This document shows, one piece after another, positions 1 to 6,226 of a stretch of 8,740 nucleotides of DNA (positions within the stretch are counted from its first letter, which is position 1; every line of letters starts with the position of its first letter). This DNA comes from Gelria sp. GTDB taxonomy: Bacteria; Bacillota; Syntrophomonadia; Syntrophomonadales; Syntrophomonadaceae. The notes beneath the pieces were generated by a model. That model had not been told where the DNA came from. It did no database searches and saw only the letters and a program-made list of their open reading frames with translations. Position numbers and translations under genes: made by a program. Location of the stretch: NCBI GenBank assembly GCA_012839665.1, contig DUMX01000288.1:1-8740 (forward strand). The letters run 5' to 3'.

Positions 1-1241
1 AAAAGGCTGTCTTGCTGAGCAAGATGACGGCTAATATTCTCATTAACTACAATACTGTCATCAACCAGGATTCCCAACACAACGATAAAGGCAATCAGGG
101 AAATCTGATTCAAATCTACATTAACCAGCGGAAGAATCGCTAAGCCCCCACACGGAGCCAGAGGAATAGTTATTACCACTCCCAAAGAGGCATAGCGGTT
201 TAAACCAGCTGATGATATCAGGACTACAAAAAACATGGCCAACAGAAAAGCTATACCCAGGCTGCGAAACATTTTACTTATAGCTTCAGCCTGGGTATAT
301 ACCTGAAATATTTGCACGGTTTCCGGCAATTCCTGCTCCATTTTACCCATTAACTCGGAAACCTCCCGGTCAACTCTAACCAGGTCTATCCCGGAACCGG
401 CAAAAAAACTCAGGGAAATTGCAGGTTTACCCTGATAAGTGACCATCTCCCGCTCCGCCTGAAAAACCTCTTTGACATTGGCTATATCACCGAGGCGTAA
501 AGTGGAATTACCTGTCCCACCTGACAACGGTATATTAAGTAATTCAGTCACATCTGCTGACCGGTCTACCCGGAGCTGATAAACTGTTTCAGTTAAATTC
601 CACTTTCCCGGTGGCGAAGGTCTAATCTCCCTCTGCAAATTCTGCATTATCCGGGTTGGGGAAAGACCTGCAGCCAACATCCGAGCCGGGTCTATTTCCA
701 AAAGTATTTCCCGCTCCGGCATCCCCTGTATCTGTACCTGGGCTACGCCGGGTAATTGGCTGAAAGCCATCTCCCATTTATCCAAAAATGCATTGAGGGC
801 ATATAAATCCCCCTCCTGCTCGGCTACTATCTGGTAAATGGCAACCCCCTGCAGCTGCAAATCAGTTTCCAGGAGGGGTTCCTGCACTCCTTCAGGAAAA
901 TCAGCCAGTTCCAGCTTTTGCTGCACTTGATTCCAAACCTTGGTATTACCCTTGCCGGAATCGGCTTTTACGGTAATTTGTGACAAACCGGGCTGAGAGC
1001 AGGAGCTGGTTTCTTTAATATCGCTTATACCTGCCAACTCTGCTTCGAGTTTTCTGGTTACATATTGCTCAACCTGATTGGCCGTTGCTCCAGGGTATAC
1101 AGTAGTAATCATGGCCATTGGATGTTCGATAAGCGGTATTTCCCGGCGGGGCAGTTGATATAGGGTTATGAGACCGCTAAAGATGATTAAAAATACGGTC
1201 AGCCCCACTACCAGGCGACGTTTAAGTACTTTCTCCAGCAT
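1..1241 (-). CDS. RND-family (HAE1/AcrB-like) efflux transporter, N-terminal part, cut by left edge
   Basis: Inner-membrane proton-driven pump that works with the adjacent adaptor lipoprotein to export small molecules; the substrate cannot be read from sequence. 413 codons are visible without interruption, roughly 40% of a normal RND pump of about 1000 residues. Residues 8-28 form the first membrane span. Residues 30-310 form the porter domain, with the usual entry pattern PRREIPLI and VYPGAT. Hydrophobic segments follow at about 328-345 and 352-372. The span at 380-400 carries the HAE1 motif GILVDDSIVVNEN, whose Asp394 and Asp395 match the proton-relay pair of AcrB (D407/D408). The ATG lies 2 nt after the adaptor stop codon, and a GGAAGGG Shine-Dalgarno lies inside the end of that gene, so the two are translationally coupled. 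A perfect 13-bp inverted repeat lies within the coding region. The family call is firm; the subclass is not. Confidence 0.93.
   Translation of the reverse strand, partial: MLEKVLKRRLVVGLTVFLIIFSGLITLYQLPRREIPLIEHPMAMITTVYPGATANQVEQYVTRKLEAELAGISDIKETSSCSQPGLSQITVKADSGKGNTKVWNQVQQKLELADFPEGVQEPLLETDLQLQGVAIYQIVAEQEGDLYALNAFLDKWEMAFSQLPGVAQVQIQGMPEREILLEIDPARMLAAGLSPTRIMQNLQREIRPSPPGKWNLTETVYQLRVDRSADVTELLNIPLSGGTGNSTLRLGDIANVKEVFQAEREMVTYQGKPAISLSFFAGSGIDLVRVDREVSELMGKMEQELPETVQIFQVYTQAEAISKMFRSLGIAFLLAMFFVVLISSAGLNRYASLGVVITIPLAPCGGLAILPLVNVDLNQISLIAFIVVLGILVDDSIVVNENISRHLAQQDSL
252..299. repeat. Perfect 13-bp inverted repeat inside the RND pump gene
   Basis: TATACCCAGGCTG at 252-264 is matched exactly by its reverse complement at 287-299, with a 22-nt spacer. 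It falls in codons 315-330 of the RND gene, at the junction between the porter domain and the second membrane span. In the mRNA it would form a GC-containing hairpin. Function is unknown, and codon constraint alone does not obviously explain it. Confidence 0.75.
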
Positions 1242-1243
1242 AC

Positions 1244-2344
1244 TTATAGCCCTTCCTTTACGTTTACTGTTTCCCCATCCCGTAAACGATGTAAACCGCC
1301 GGTAACTACCAGGCTTCCTTTTTTCAAGCCGGATACACATACTCTGGAACCTTCCACTGTACCCAGAGTTACCTTTTGCCGATGTACCCGCTTATCTTTA
1401 ACTATGTAAACATAAGGGTTTTCTCCCTGGGCTATAGCTTCCGCTGGAACCAGAACTTGTTCTCCCATCTCCTGGCTATATTTAACCCGCGCCATAGTAC
1501 CGGGCAGCCAGTCTAATTCAGGATTTTTTACCCTGACTTCAACTGCCACCCGCTCAGTTCCTGGCTGCGCTATTTTATTGATGTTCTTAATAATGCCCTC
1601 CCTTATCTCGCCCTGACTTTCCACCTCAAGTTTATCGCCCTCTTGCCATTCCCTGGCTTCATCGCCGGGAACTTCTATGTGCATTAACAGGCTACTCCGC
1701 TTACCCGCCCGAAAAATAGGCTGTCCGGCAGTTATAAACTGCCCGATTTTTACCATCCTCTCCGCCAACCATAAGCTGTCTGGAGCAGTTACTTCACAAT
1801 TACCGACATCCAGACTACTTTCTTTCTGCTTAATTGTTGCCAGCTGCAACTGTTTTTGCGCCTGTTCCCTATCATGATTTAATAACTGCCATTCCAATTT
1901 ACTCTTATCCAACTCAACCCGGGATACCGCTCCTTCCCGGTAGAGCAACTGATTACGCTCTACTTCTTTTTTGGCCTCTTCGGCTCGGGCTTGTAATTTT
2001 TCATATTGAATCCAGGCTATTTGCAGTTCCTGGTCAGAACGTTCTTGGGTCAGGGAAACGGTCTGGTTCTCCAGTAAGGCTACTTTATTCCCGGCTTGTA
2101 CCTCTTCCCCCTTACTGCGGTAGAAATGCCGCACATAACCTGCTACCTGGGCACAGATATATTGCTCTTCATCCAGCTCCAAAACAGCATCATAAACCTT
2201 CTGTACACTTAGCTGTTCAACTTGAACTTCTACCACGGTTACCGTTGGTCTGGTCTCCGCCTGCCCTGAATCCTGCCCCGTGCCGCACCCCGACAGGGTA
2301 AGCATAATCAAGAGCAACATCCCGGCTACTATCCTCTTCTCCAT
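1244..2344 (-). CDS. RND efflux periplasmic adaptor lipoprotein (HlyD/MFP family)
   Basis: Membrane fusion/adaptor subunit that links the RND pump to the outside and is anchored by a lipid. The 366-residue product starts with a basic N-terminus, a hydrophobic stretch (7-17) and a lipobox LSGC, so Cys20 is the predicted lipidated residue. Residues 62-95 are the first half of a lipoyl/barrel-sandwich domain. Residues 98-178 are charged and helical, as in the adaptor coiled-coil hairpin. Residues 183-213 are the second lipoyl half (VTAPD, then GQFITAGQPI). A beta-barrel domain (about 215-290) and a membrane-proximal domain (about 295-366, with VLVPAEAI) follow. Length and domain order match the family. 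The ATG is preceded by an AGGGGG Shine-Dalgarno about 7 nt away. The gene lies between a small membrane protein and the RND gene on the same strand. No TolC-like gene is visible. Confidence 0.92.
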   Translation of the reverse strand: MEKRIVAGMLLLIMLTLSGCGTGQDSGQAETRPTVTVVEVQVEQLSVQKVYDAVLELDEEQYICAQVAGYVRHFYRSKGEEVQAGNKVALLENQTVSLTQERSDQELQIAWIQYEKLQARAEEAKKEVERNQLLYREGAVSRVELDKSKLEWQLLNHDREQAQKQLQLATIKQKESSLDVGNCEVTAPDSLWLAERMVKIGQFITAGQPIFRAGKRSSLLMHIEVPGDEAREWQEGDKLEVESQGEIREGIIKNINKIAQPGTERVAVEVRVKNPELDWLPGTMARVKYSQEMGEQVLVPAEAIAQGENPYVYIVKDKRVHRQKVTLGTVEGSRVCVSGLKKGSLVVTGGLHRLRDGETVNVKEGL

Positions 2345-2426
2345 CTCCTGTCCCCCTGGTTACCTTTTTGTTTACTTCTTCTTTATCATACCTGAGCAGA
2401 TATAGCTTTGCTAAATATATTTACTT

Positions 2427-2582
2427 TTAGTTGCGAATATAAAGATTGCAGCTGTTCCTACTGCTGTTGCCGCCGCTATCCTCCTGGTCTGACCCATAAA
2501 ACATTTTGATAAAACGCTTTATGCGACAAATCATAATTATGATTGCCAATAGAAGGCAAATGCTCACAATCAGGTACTCCAC
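2427..2582 (-). CDS. Small single-span membrane protein, 51 aa, function unknown
   Basis: A GTG-initiated frame of 51 codons ending in TAA. The GTG at 2582 is preceded at 6 nt by a strong GGGGGAG Shine-Dalgarno. A second in-frame GTG two codons upstream lies too close to that site. The product has a hydrophobic segment (about residues 4-19, with SICLLLAIIIMI), then a basic stretch (CRIKRFIK), then a polar Ser/Asn/Asp-rich tail to residue 51. Cysteines are at positions 9, 19 and 44. The layout recalls the small FeoB-associated Cys-rich membrane proteins, but the Cys-rich tail motif is missing, so I do not assign it to that family. It is the first gene after a DtxR-box-like site and lies 82 nt ahead of the adaptor gene, so it is probably in the pump operon. 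The strong ribosome site and the membrane-plus-basic pattern argue for a real gene. Confidence 0.62.
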   Translation of the reverse strand: MEYLIVSICLLLAIIIMICRIKRFIKMFYGSDQEDSGGNSSRNSCNLYIRN

Positions 2583-2600
2583 CGCCACTCCCCCAGACTT

Positions 2601-2621
2601 TGTTAGGTTATACTAACATTT
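2601..2621 (-). promoter_or_regulatory. Candidate DtxR-type operator overlapping a minus-strand -10 element
   Basis: Read on the plus strand, 2603-2621 matches the classical 19-bp DtxR box (TTAGGTTAGSCTAACCTAA) at 14 of 19 positions, including an unbroken TTAGGTTA and CTAAC. In another register, TGTTAG (2601-2606) and CTAACA (2613-2618) form a perfect 6-bp inverted repeat with a 6-nt spacer. On the minus strand it contains TATAAC (2612-2607), a plausible -10, with a weak TTTATT -35 about 18 nt upstream. The site lies some 20 nt ahead of the small membrane gene, and a DtxR-family gene lies next door. Together these suggest metal-dependent repression of the pump operon. Confidence 0.55.
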
Positions 2622-2643
2622 ATGGTGAAAAATAAAGCACCAT
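2622..2643 (-). other. Short stem-loop after the FeoA frame
   Basis: ATGGTG and CACCAT form a perfect 6-bp stem around a 10-nt AT-rich loop, immediately after the FeoA stop and abutting the operator candidate. No U-run follows on the minus strand, so it is not a convincing intrinsic terminator. It may act as an RNA processing or partial termination element. Confidence 0.3.
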
Positions 2644-2644
2644 C

Positions 2645-2875
2645 TTATACTATCAGTTCAACTAACAGCATAGCTGCTTCTGCCAGTCGCAGGCTTAGAT
2701 GCTGACCTTGAAGATTAACCTCAATAGGGTCCCCCAATGGGGCAAAGCGTTCAAATTCCAGTTCAACCCCTGAAACCAGCCCCATTTCCATCAAACGCTG
2801 CTTGATTCGGTTATCTTTCCCTACAATTTTTACTATGCGGGCTTTTTGCCCGGGAAACAGGTCTGCCAGAGTTAA
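2645..2875 (-). CDS. feoA: FeoA/SH3-like domain frame, in frame after the amber codon of the DtxR-type gene
   Basis: A 76-residue frame with clear FeoA features: LTLADLFPGQKARIV at the N-terminus, RLMEMGLVSG in the middle, APLGDPIEV, and a final SLRLAEAAMLLVEL. FeoA is a small cytoplasmic SH3-fold protein that works with the ferrous iron transporter FeoB. The same fold forms the C-terminal domain of full-length DtxR-type repressors. The frame is continuous with the regulator: its first codon (TTA) directly follows the regulator's TAG stop. There is no ATG, GTG or TTG until the TTG-ATG inside the RLMEMG motif, which would remove the N-terminal third. No Shine-Dalgarno is visible ahead of TTA or the CTG two codons later. 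It is therefore either the detached C-terminal domain of a 212-codon regulator, a readthrough product, or a gene started at a non-standard codon. No feoB is present in the window. Confidence 0.7.
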   Translation of the reverse strand, partial: LTLADLFPGQKARIVKIVGKDNRIKQRLMEMGLVSGVELEFERFAPLGDPIEVNLQGQHLSLRLAEAAMLLVELIV

Positions 2876-3283
2876 CTATGCTTTTGGAGTAGGTAAATCA
2901 CTTTCGACAGGTTTATCTTGTAACCATTTTTCAATTTGGGCAAAGGTTTCCTCGCTAATATTATGCTCCATTATACAAGCATCACGGTCAGCTATTGCCG
3001 GACTAACTTGCAAAGCTTCTTCTAAATAACGCCTGATTACCCGGTGCCGGTACCAGACTTCGCGGGCTCGTTTTTCCCCTTTAGGAGTTAACAGCACGGG
3101 ACCATAACGATCCTGATAAACCATACCTTCACGGCGCAGGGTAGTAATAGCCTGAGTTACACTGGACTTGGCTATATCCATCTTCTGAGCTATATCACTT
3201 ATTCTGGCGGTACCATTTTCCTGAGATAGCCGATAGATAACCTCCAGATAATCCTCCAGGGCTGGGGTTAAAGGTTGAGTCAC
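2876..3283 (-). CDS. DtxR/MntR-family metal-dependent transcriptional repressor, ending at TAG before a FeoA domain
   Basis: DNA-binding metalloregulator of 135 residues. Residues 6-67 form the winged helix-turn-helix (SDIAQKMDIAKSSVTQAITTLRREG, then LLTPKG). Residues 72-122 form the metal-binding and dimerization domain (YRHRVIRRYLEE, then DACIMEHNISEE). By alignment with known members, likely ligands are Asp11, Glu14, His80, Cys103, Glu106 and His107. Asp11 matches the MntR (manganese) type. Cys103 in the C-x-x-E-H pattern matches the DtxR/IdeR (iron) type, so metal preference is ambiguous. The length equals MntR (about 140), but a linker with two prolines leads to a TAG codon, after which a FeoA domain continues in frame. 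The start is GTG at 3283, with AGGGAAG about 9 nt upstream. Likely targets include the operator next to the pump operon. No clear operator was seen at its own promoter. Confidence 0.9.
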   Translation of the reverse strand: MTQPLTPALEDYLEVIYRLSQENGTARISDIAQKMDIAKSSVTQAITTLRREGMVYQDRYGPVLLTPKGEKRAREVWYRHRVIRRYLEEALQVSPAIADRDACIMEHNISEETFAQIEKWLQDKPVESDLPTPKA

Positions 3284-3362
3284 TTGATAACACTTCCCTG
3301 ATATACTTATTCCGTTGAACTCCTTGCTCTTCCTATATATGGATTATTACCTTAATGGGAGC

Positions 3363-3388
3363 ATTATAACTATTGTATCATATGAAAA
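3363..3388 (-). promoter_or_regulatory. Candidate promoter for the DtxR-type gene
   Basis: On the minus strand a perfect TATAAT lies at 3368-3363, about 80 nt before the GTG start. Upstream hexamers are weak (TTTTCA only 14 nt away, AGCATT at 18 nt), so only the -10 is persuasive. Confidence 0.4.
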
Positions 3389-3398
3389 TGCTGATATA

Positions 3399-3449
3399 GC
3401 AATAATTGCGGAGGGATTAATTCCATCTGTAGTTCCTTCCTTTTATTTT
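3399..3449 (+). other. Palindrome and stem-loop with T-run in the DtxR-amidase divergent region
   Basis: The 232-nt divergent region holds an 11-nt palindrome, GCAATAATTGC (3399-3409). It then has a 7-bp stem, GGAGGGA (3410-3416) with TCCTTCC (3434-3440) and one G-T wobble, followed by TTTTATTTT. This looks like a weak intrinsic terminator or leader attenuator reading toward the amidase. A transcript entering from further upstream would be needed, and no good promoter for one was seen. Confidence 0.3.
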
Positions 3450-3452
3450 CAA

Positions 3453-3483
3453 TTGTTGTATTACGTGTTAATATTAATATATT
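3453..3483 (+). promoter_or_regulatory. Candidate promoter for the amidase
   Basis: TTGTTG (3453-3458) or TTGTAT (3456-3461) is followed after 16 nt by TAATAT (3475-3480) or TATATT (3478-3483). This sits about 35-40 nt ahead of the amidase start. The region is AT-rich, so the exact hexamers are uncertain. Confidence 0.4.
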
Positions 3484-3515
3484 CCATATATTAGATAAAA
3501 ATAGGGGGTAACACA

Positions 3516-4949
3516 ATGAAAATGGAGGCAGTGCAAGAAACTACTGTGCTGGATATGGATGCTACCGAAATGGCTGAAAAAATTGCAACTCAACAAATAA
3601 CCTCGCTGCAAGCTACTAATATATATATTTCTCATTTGCAAAAAATCAATCCCCGGGTTAACTGCCTGGTGGAGGAACGTTTTGAACAAGCCCGCCAAGA
3701 GGCGCAAAGTGCCGATGAACAAATTGCCAAAGATGAAGCCCGGGGCAGGCTTTTTGGGGTACCCATCAGTATGAAGGAGTCGTTTGATGTTGCGGGTATG
3801 ATAACTAGCGGCGGGATACCTGCCCGCAAAGATTACATAGCCAAAGAAGATGCGGAGGTAGTAGCACGTATCCGGGCCGAGGGGGCCATAATCCTGGGAA
3901 AAACTAATACTCCGGTATTATGTTTTTGTCAGGAAACGGATAATAAGCTATACGGCAGGACTAATAATCCCTGGGGCCTGGACCGTACAGTTGGAGGTTC
4001 CAGTGGTGGTGAAGGGGCCCTGATTGCCGCTGGTGGAGCAGCGGTAGGTGTAGGTGCTGATATTGGTGGTTCCCTTCGTTTTCCCAGTCATTTTAACGGG
4101 GTAATAGGGTTTAAAACTGGTAACCGACAGGTATCTACCCAAGGGGCATTCCCAGCTATGGACCACCCCTTGCAAGACCGCATGATGGGCGTAGGAGCAT
4201 TGGCCAAATCTGTTCGCGATGCCCGTATGATAAACGAAATTATTGCCTATACCCAACCGGGAAAATGCTTACTCGATGATTTTTCGGTAGTTATACCGCA
4301 AAATACCTTAAAATATCCGGCTAACCCGTCCACAATAAAAGCGATAAAGTCTGCAACCCAGATATTGAGCAACCATTTACCAGTTACGGATGAACAGCCA
4401 CCCTACTACCAGGAGTCAACCGTTTTATGGCAGCAAGCCATGTCTATCGGAATCCCGGAATTTTGCCAACTGGCCAATGGAGGCCAACCACTTAATCCTT
4501 TGCCCGAATATTTAAAGGAAAGGATGTTTCACAGCTCTGATTTACACCACTACTTTACCTGGGTTATGTTTACTGCCAATCTAGTCAAACCAAGTAATAA
4601 ACAGGTGCAAAAAATGGAAAACACTATCCGAGAAGGTGACCGCAAGCTGGCAGCCTACTTTAACCAGCGCCTGCTGATATTACCAGTTTACCACTGTGCC
4701 GCTCCCGCCCATGGCCAGGTAATTAAGGAATTATTTTCTCTTACCTTGAGCTACCGCCGTTATCTACCTTTTATAGCTTATGCTAACACCTGGGGCCTGC
4801 CGTCATTAATTATCCCAGCAGCCGAAGATGAACATGGGCTCCCTATTGGATTGCAAATAATCAGTCGGGTGGGTAATGAAGATGCTATTTTCCAGATGGG
4901 TGAAATTCTGGAACAGAAATTACGCGGCTATAAGAGGGCAAAGTTATAG
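3516..4949 (+). CDS. Amidase-signature family hydrolase, FAAH-like
   Basis: Cytoplasmic serine hydrolase of 477 residues that cleaves carboxamide bonds; the substrate cannot be told from sequence. The amidase signature is complete: Lys87 in GVPISMKESFD, cis-Ser162 in GGSSGGEGALIAAGG, and nucleophile Ser186 in GADIGGSLRFPS. The spacings (75 and 24 residues) equal those of mammalian fatty acid amide hydrolase (K142/S217/S241), and the surrounding residues also look more FAAH-like than GatA-like. The C-terminal region has the usual family ending (GLPSLIIPA, GLPIGLQIIS). No signal peptide or N-terminal membrane anchor is present. The ATG at 3516 is supported by AGGGGG 6-7 nt upstream. No GatB or GatC is nearby, so a tRNA amidotransferase role is unlikely. 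It is monocistronic by layout: divergent from the regulator and convergent with dinB, with 32 nt between the stop codons. It ends in TAG. Confidence 0.93.
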   Translation: MKMEAVQETTVLDMDATEMAEKIATQQITSLQATNIYISHLQKINPRVNCLVEERFEQARQEAQSADEQIAKDEARGRLFGVPISMKESFDVAGMITSGGIPARKDYIAKEDAEVVARIRAEGAIILGKTNTPVLCFCQETDNKLYGRTNNPWGLDRTVGGSSGGEGALIAAGGAAVGVGADIGGSLRFPSHFNGVIGFKTGNRQVSTQGAFPAMDHPLQDRMMGVGALAKSVRDARMINEIIAYTQPGKCLLDDFSVVIPQNTLKYPANPSTIKAIKSATQILSNHLPVTDEQPPYYQESTVLWQQAMSIGIPEFCQLANGGQPLNPLPEYLKERMFHSSDLHHYFTWVMFTANLVKPSNKQVQKMENTIREGDRKLAAYFNQRLLILPVYHCAAPAHGQVIKELFSLTLSYRRYLPFIAYANTWGLPSLIIPAAEDEHGLPIGLQIISRVGNEDAIFQMGEILEQKLRGYKRAKL

Positions 4950-4981
4950 AGACAGTGGAGCCATCCTTTGTATTTACCAAA

Positions 4982-6163
4982 TTACTTAATATCCTTATCC
5001 GGTAACAAACTGGCCCGGTTAATGGCTCCAGGGCCAAAGCGGTCCCTTATTTCATCCATGAGCTGATCAATGGCTTTATAATCAGCATTTGATTGAGATT
5101 CAAACAGGCTCCCCTGCTCCAAACTTGTAACCGGTGATAAATGCCCCAGTGATAAACCGAAAAGACGCAGGGGTTGTTTGTTTTTATAGGAATGATGAAG
5201 TAAATCGCTGGCAATTCGGGTTACGATTATATCAGAATTGCAGGGGGTTATGGTCTTACTGCGGGTGATGGTTTTAAAATTACTATCCCTTAGCTTAATA
5301 GTGACACTACCAGCTAAAAGCCCTTCTTGACGTAATTTTCTGCACAACTCAGCCGCGAATTGCACGATTAGTTTTTCCAGATAAACGATATCGTTAATAT
5401 CCTCAGGGAAGGTTTCTTCCCGGCCTATAGACTTTCTTTCATGTTCCGGTTCTACTGCCCTTTTATCAATGCCATGAGCCAGTTCCCAAAACAAGCGGCC
5501 AGCTGAACCAATTTTATCTTCCAACCATCCCGGCGGTAAATCCTGAATATCACCAATAGTTTTTATGCCCAGTTTGTTCAGGCGCTGCTCTGTCTTCTCT
5601 CCTACCCCCCATATTTTAGATACTGGCAAGGGCCTTAGTATTTTTAAGGCTTGACTCTCGGTAATAATACATAAGCCATCCGGTTTATCCATATCTGATG
5701 CCAATTTAGCCAGGAATTTGTTATAAGAAATACCTACTGAAATGGTAAGCCCCAGTTCTGAATAAACCTGCTCCTTAATCAAACACCCGATTTTTTCCGG
5801 GCTGCCAAACAGCCTGAAGCAGCCGCTGATATCCAGGAAGGCTTCATCAATAGAAATGACCTCCATAATAGGAGAGTACCGGCTTAGAATGGTAAATACC
5901 TGTTTTGATATTTCCAGGTAACGCTGCATATTTACAGGAAGGAAAACTGCCCGGGGGCAAAGCCGGTAAGCTTGAGCAACAGGCATAGCTGATCGGATAC
6001 CAAACTTTCTAGCTTCATAGGAGCAAGTGGATACTACCCCCCGGGAATGTATACTTCCCCCTACTACAACTGGTTTACCCCGCAGTGAGGGGTTATCCAA
6101 CTGTTCAACTGAAGCAAAAAAGGCATCCAAATCACAGTGCATGATGTTAGTAGATTCTACCAT
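4982..6163 (-). CDS. dinB: DNA polymerase IV (Y-family translesion polymerase)
   Basis: Error-prone polymerase that copies past damaged template bases. The 393-residue product has all Y-family catalytic motifs: Asp11 in HCDLDAFFASVEQ, with Phe16 at the steric-gate position, and Asp106-Glu107 in SIDEAFLDISG. The conserved palm segment VGISYNKFLAKLASDMDKPDG lies at 143-163 and the helix-hairpin-helix (IWGVGEKTEQRLNKLGIKTIGD) at 184-205. The little-finger domain follows (about 243-340, with KSIGREETF). Residues 350-354 (QGSLF) match the beta-clamp binding motif. The ATG at 6163 has a near-ideal GGAGGG 6 nt upstream, which supports it over the internal Met8. Length is normal. No LexA-type box was found upstream, so SOS control is not evident. 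Convergent with the amidase; no clear terminator lies between them. Confidence 0.97.
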   Translation of the reverse strand: MVESTNIMHCDLDAFFASVEQLDNPSLRGKPVVVGGSIHSRGVVSTCSYEARKFGIRSAMPVAQAYRLCPRAVFLPVNMQRYLEISKQVFTILSRYSPIMEVISIDEAFLDISGCFRLFGSPEKIGCLIKEQVYSELGLTISVGISYNKFLAKLASDMDKPDGLCIITESQALKILRPLPVSKIWGVGEKTEQRLNKLGIKTIGDIQDLPPGWLEDKIGSAGRLFWELAHGIDKRAVEPEHERKSIGREETFPEDINDIVYLEKLIVQFAAELCRKLRQEGLLAGSVTIKLRDSNFKTITRSKTITPCNSDIIVTRIASDLLHHSYKNKQPLRLFGLSLGHLSPVTSLEQGSLFESQSNADYKAIDQLMDEIRDRFGPGAINRASLLPDKDIK

Positions 6164-6198
6164 GGATTGCCCTCCAGAAAAGTAGATATATAGCTTAT

Positions 6199-6226
6199 AT
6201 TATAGCAAATCATAGCAAAGAACAAA
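6199..6226 (-). promoter_or_regulatory. Candidate dinB promoter with tandem 10-bp repeat
   Basis: On the minus strand a perfect TATAAT (6204-6199) is preceded after 16 nt by TTTGTT (6226-6221), about 35 nt before the dinB start. The spacer and -10 contain two tandem copies of TTTGCTATRA, so the -10 lies in the second copy. Confidence 0.45.

Noticed and set aside
1677..2301. Open frames of 66 and 155 codons on the plus strand, antisense to the adaptor gene
   Set aside because: No family features or ribosome sites; the opposite strand encodes a complete lipoprotein adaptor.
3284..3515. Riboswitch or T-box leader ahead of the amidase
   Set aside because: No conserved T-box or known riboswitch motif could be recognised; only simple palindromes are present.
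3948..4256. 102-codon minus-strand frame inside the amidase gene
   Set aside because: Covers the catalytic signature of the amidase on the other strand; composition is low-complexity and non-protein-like.
4947..4949. Possibility that TAG is a sense codon throughout this genome
   Set aside because: The amidase ends with TAG just after its normal C-terminus. Reading on would run into the antisense of dinB, so TAG works as a stop at least here. This does not exclude site-specific readthrough at the regulator.
4956..5030. 9-bp inverted repeat TGGAGCCAT / ATGGCTCCA across the convergent amidase-dinB ends, with a second 6-bp pair TGGCCC/GGGCCA inside dinB
   Set aside because: The loop is 57 nt and there is no U-tract on either strand, so it is not a credible terminator. 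It could be coincidence within coding sequence.
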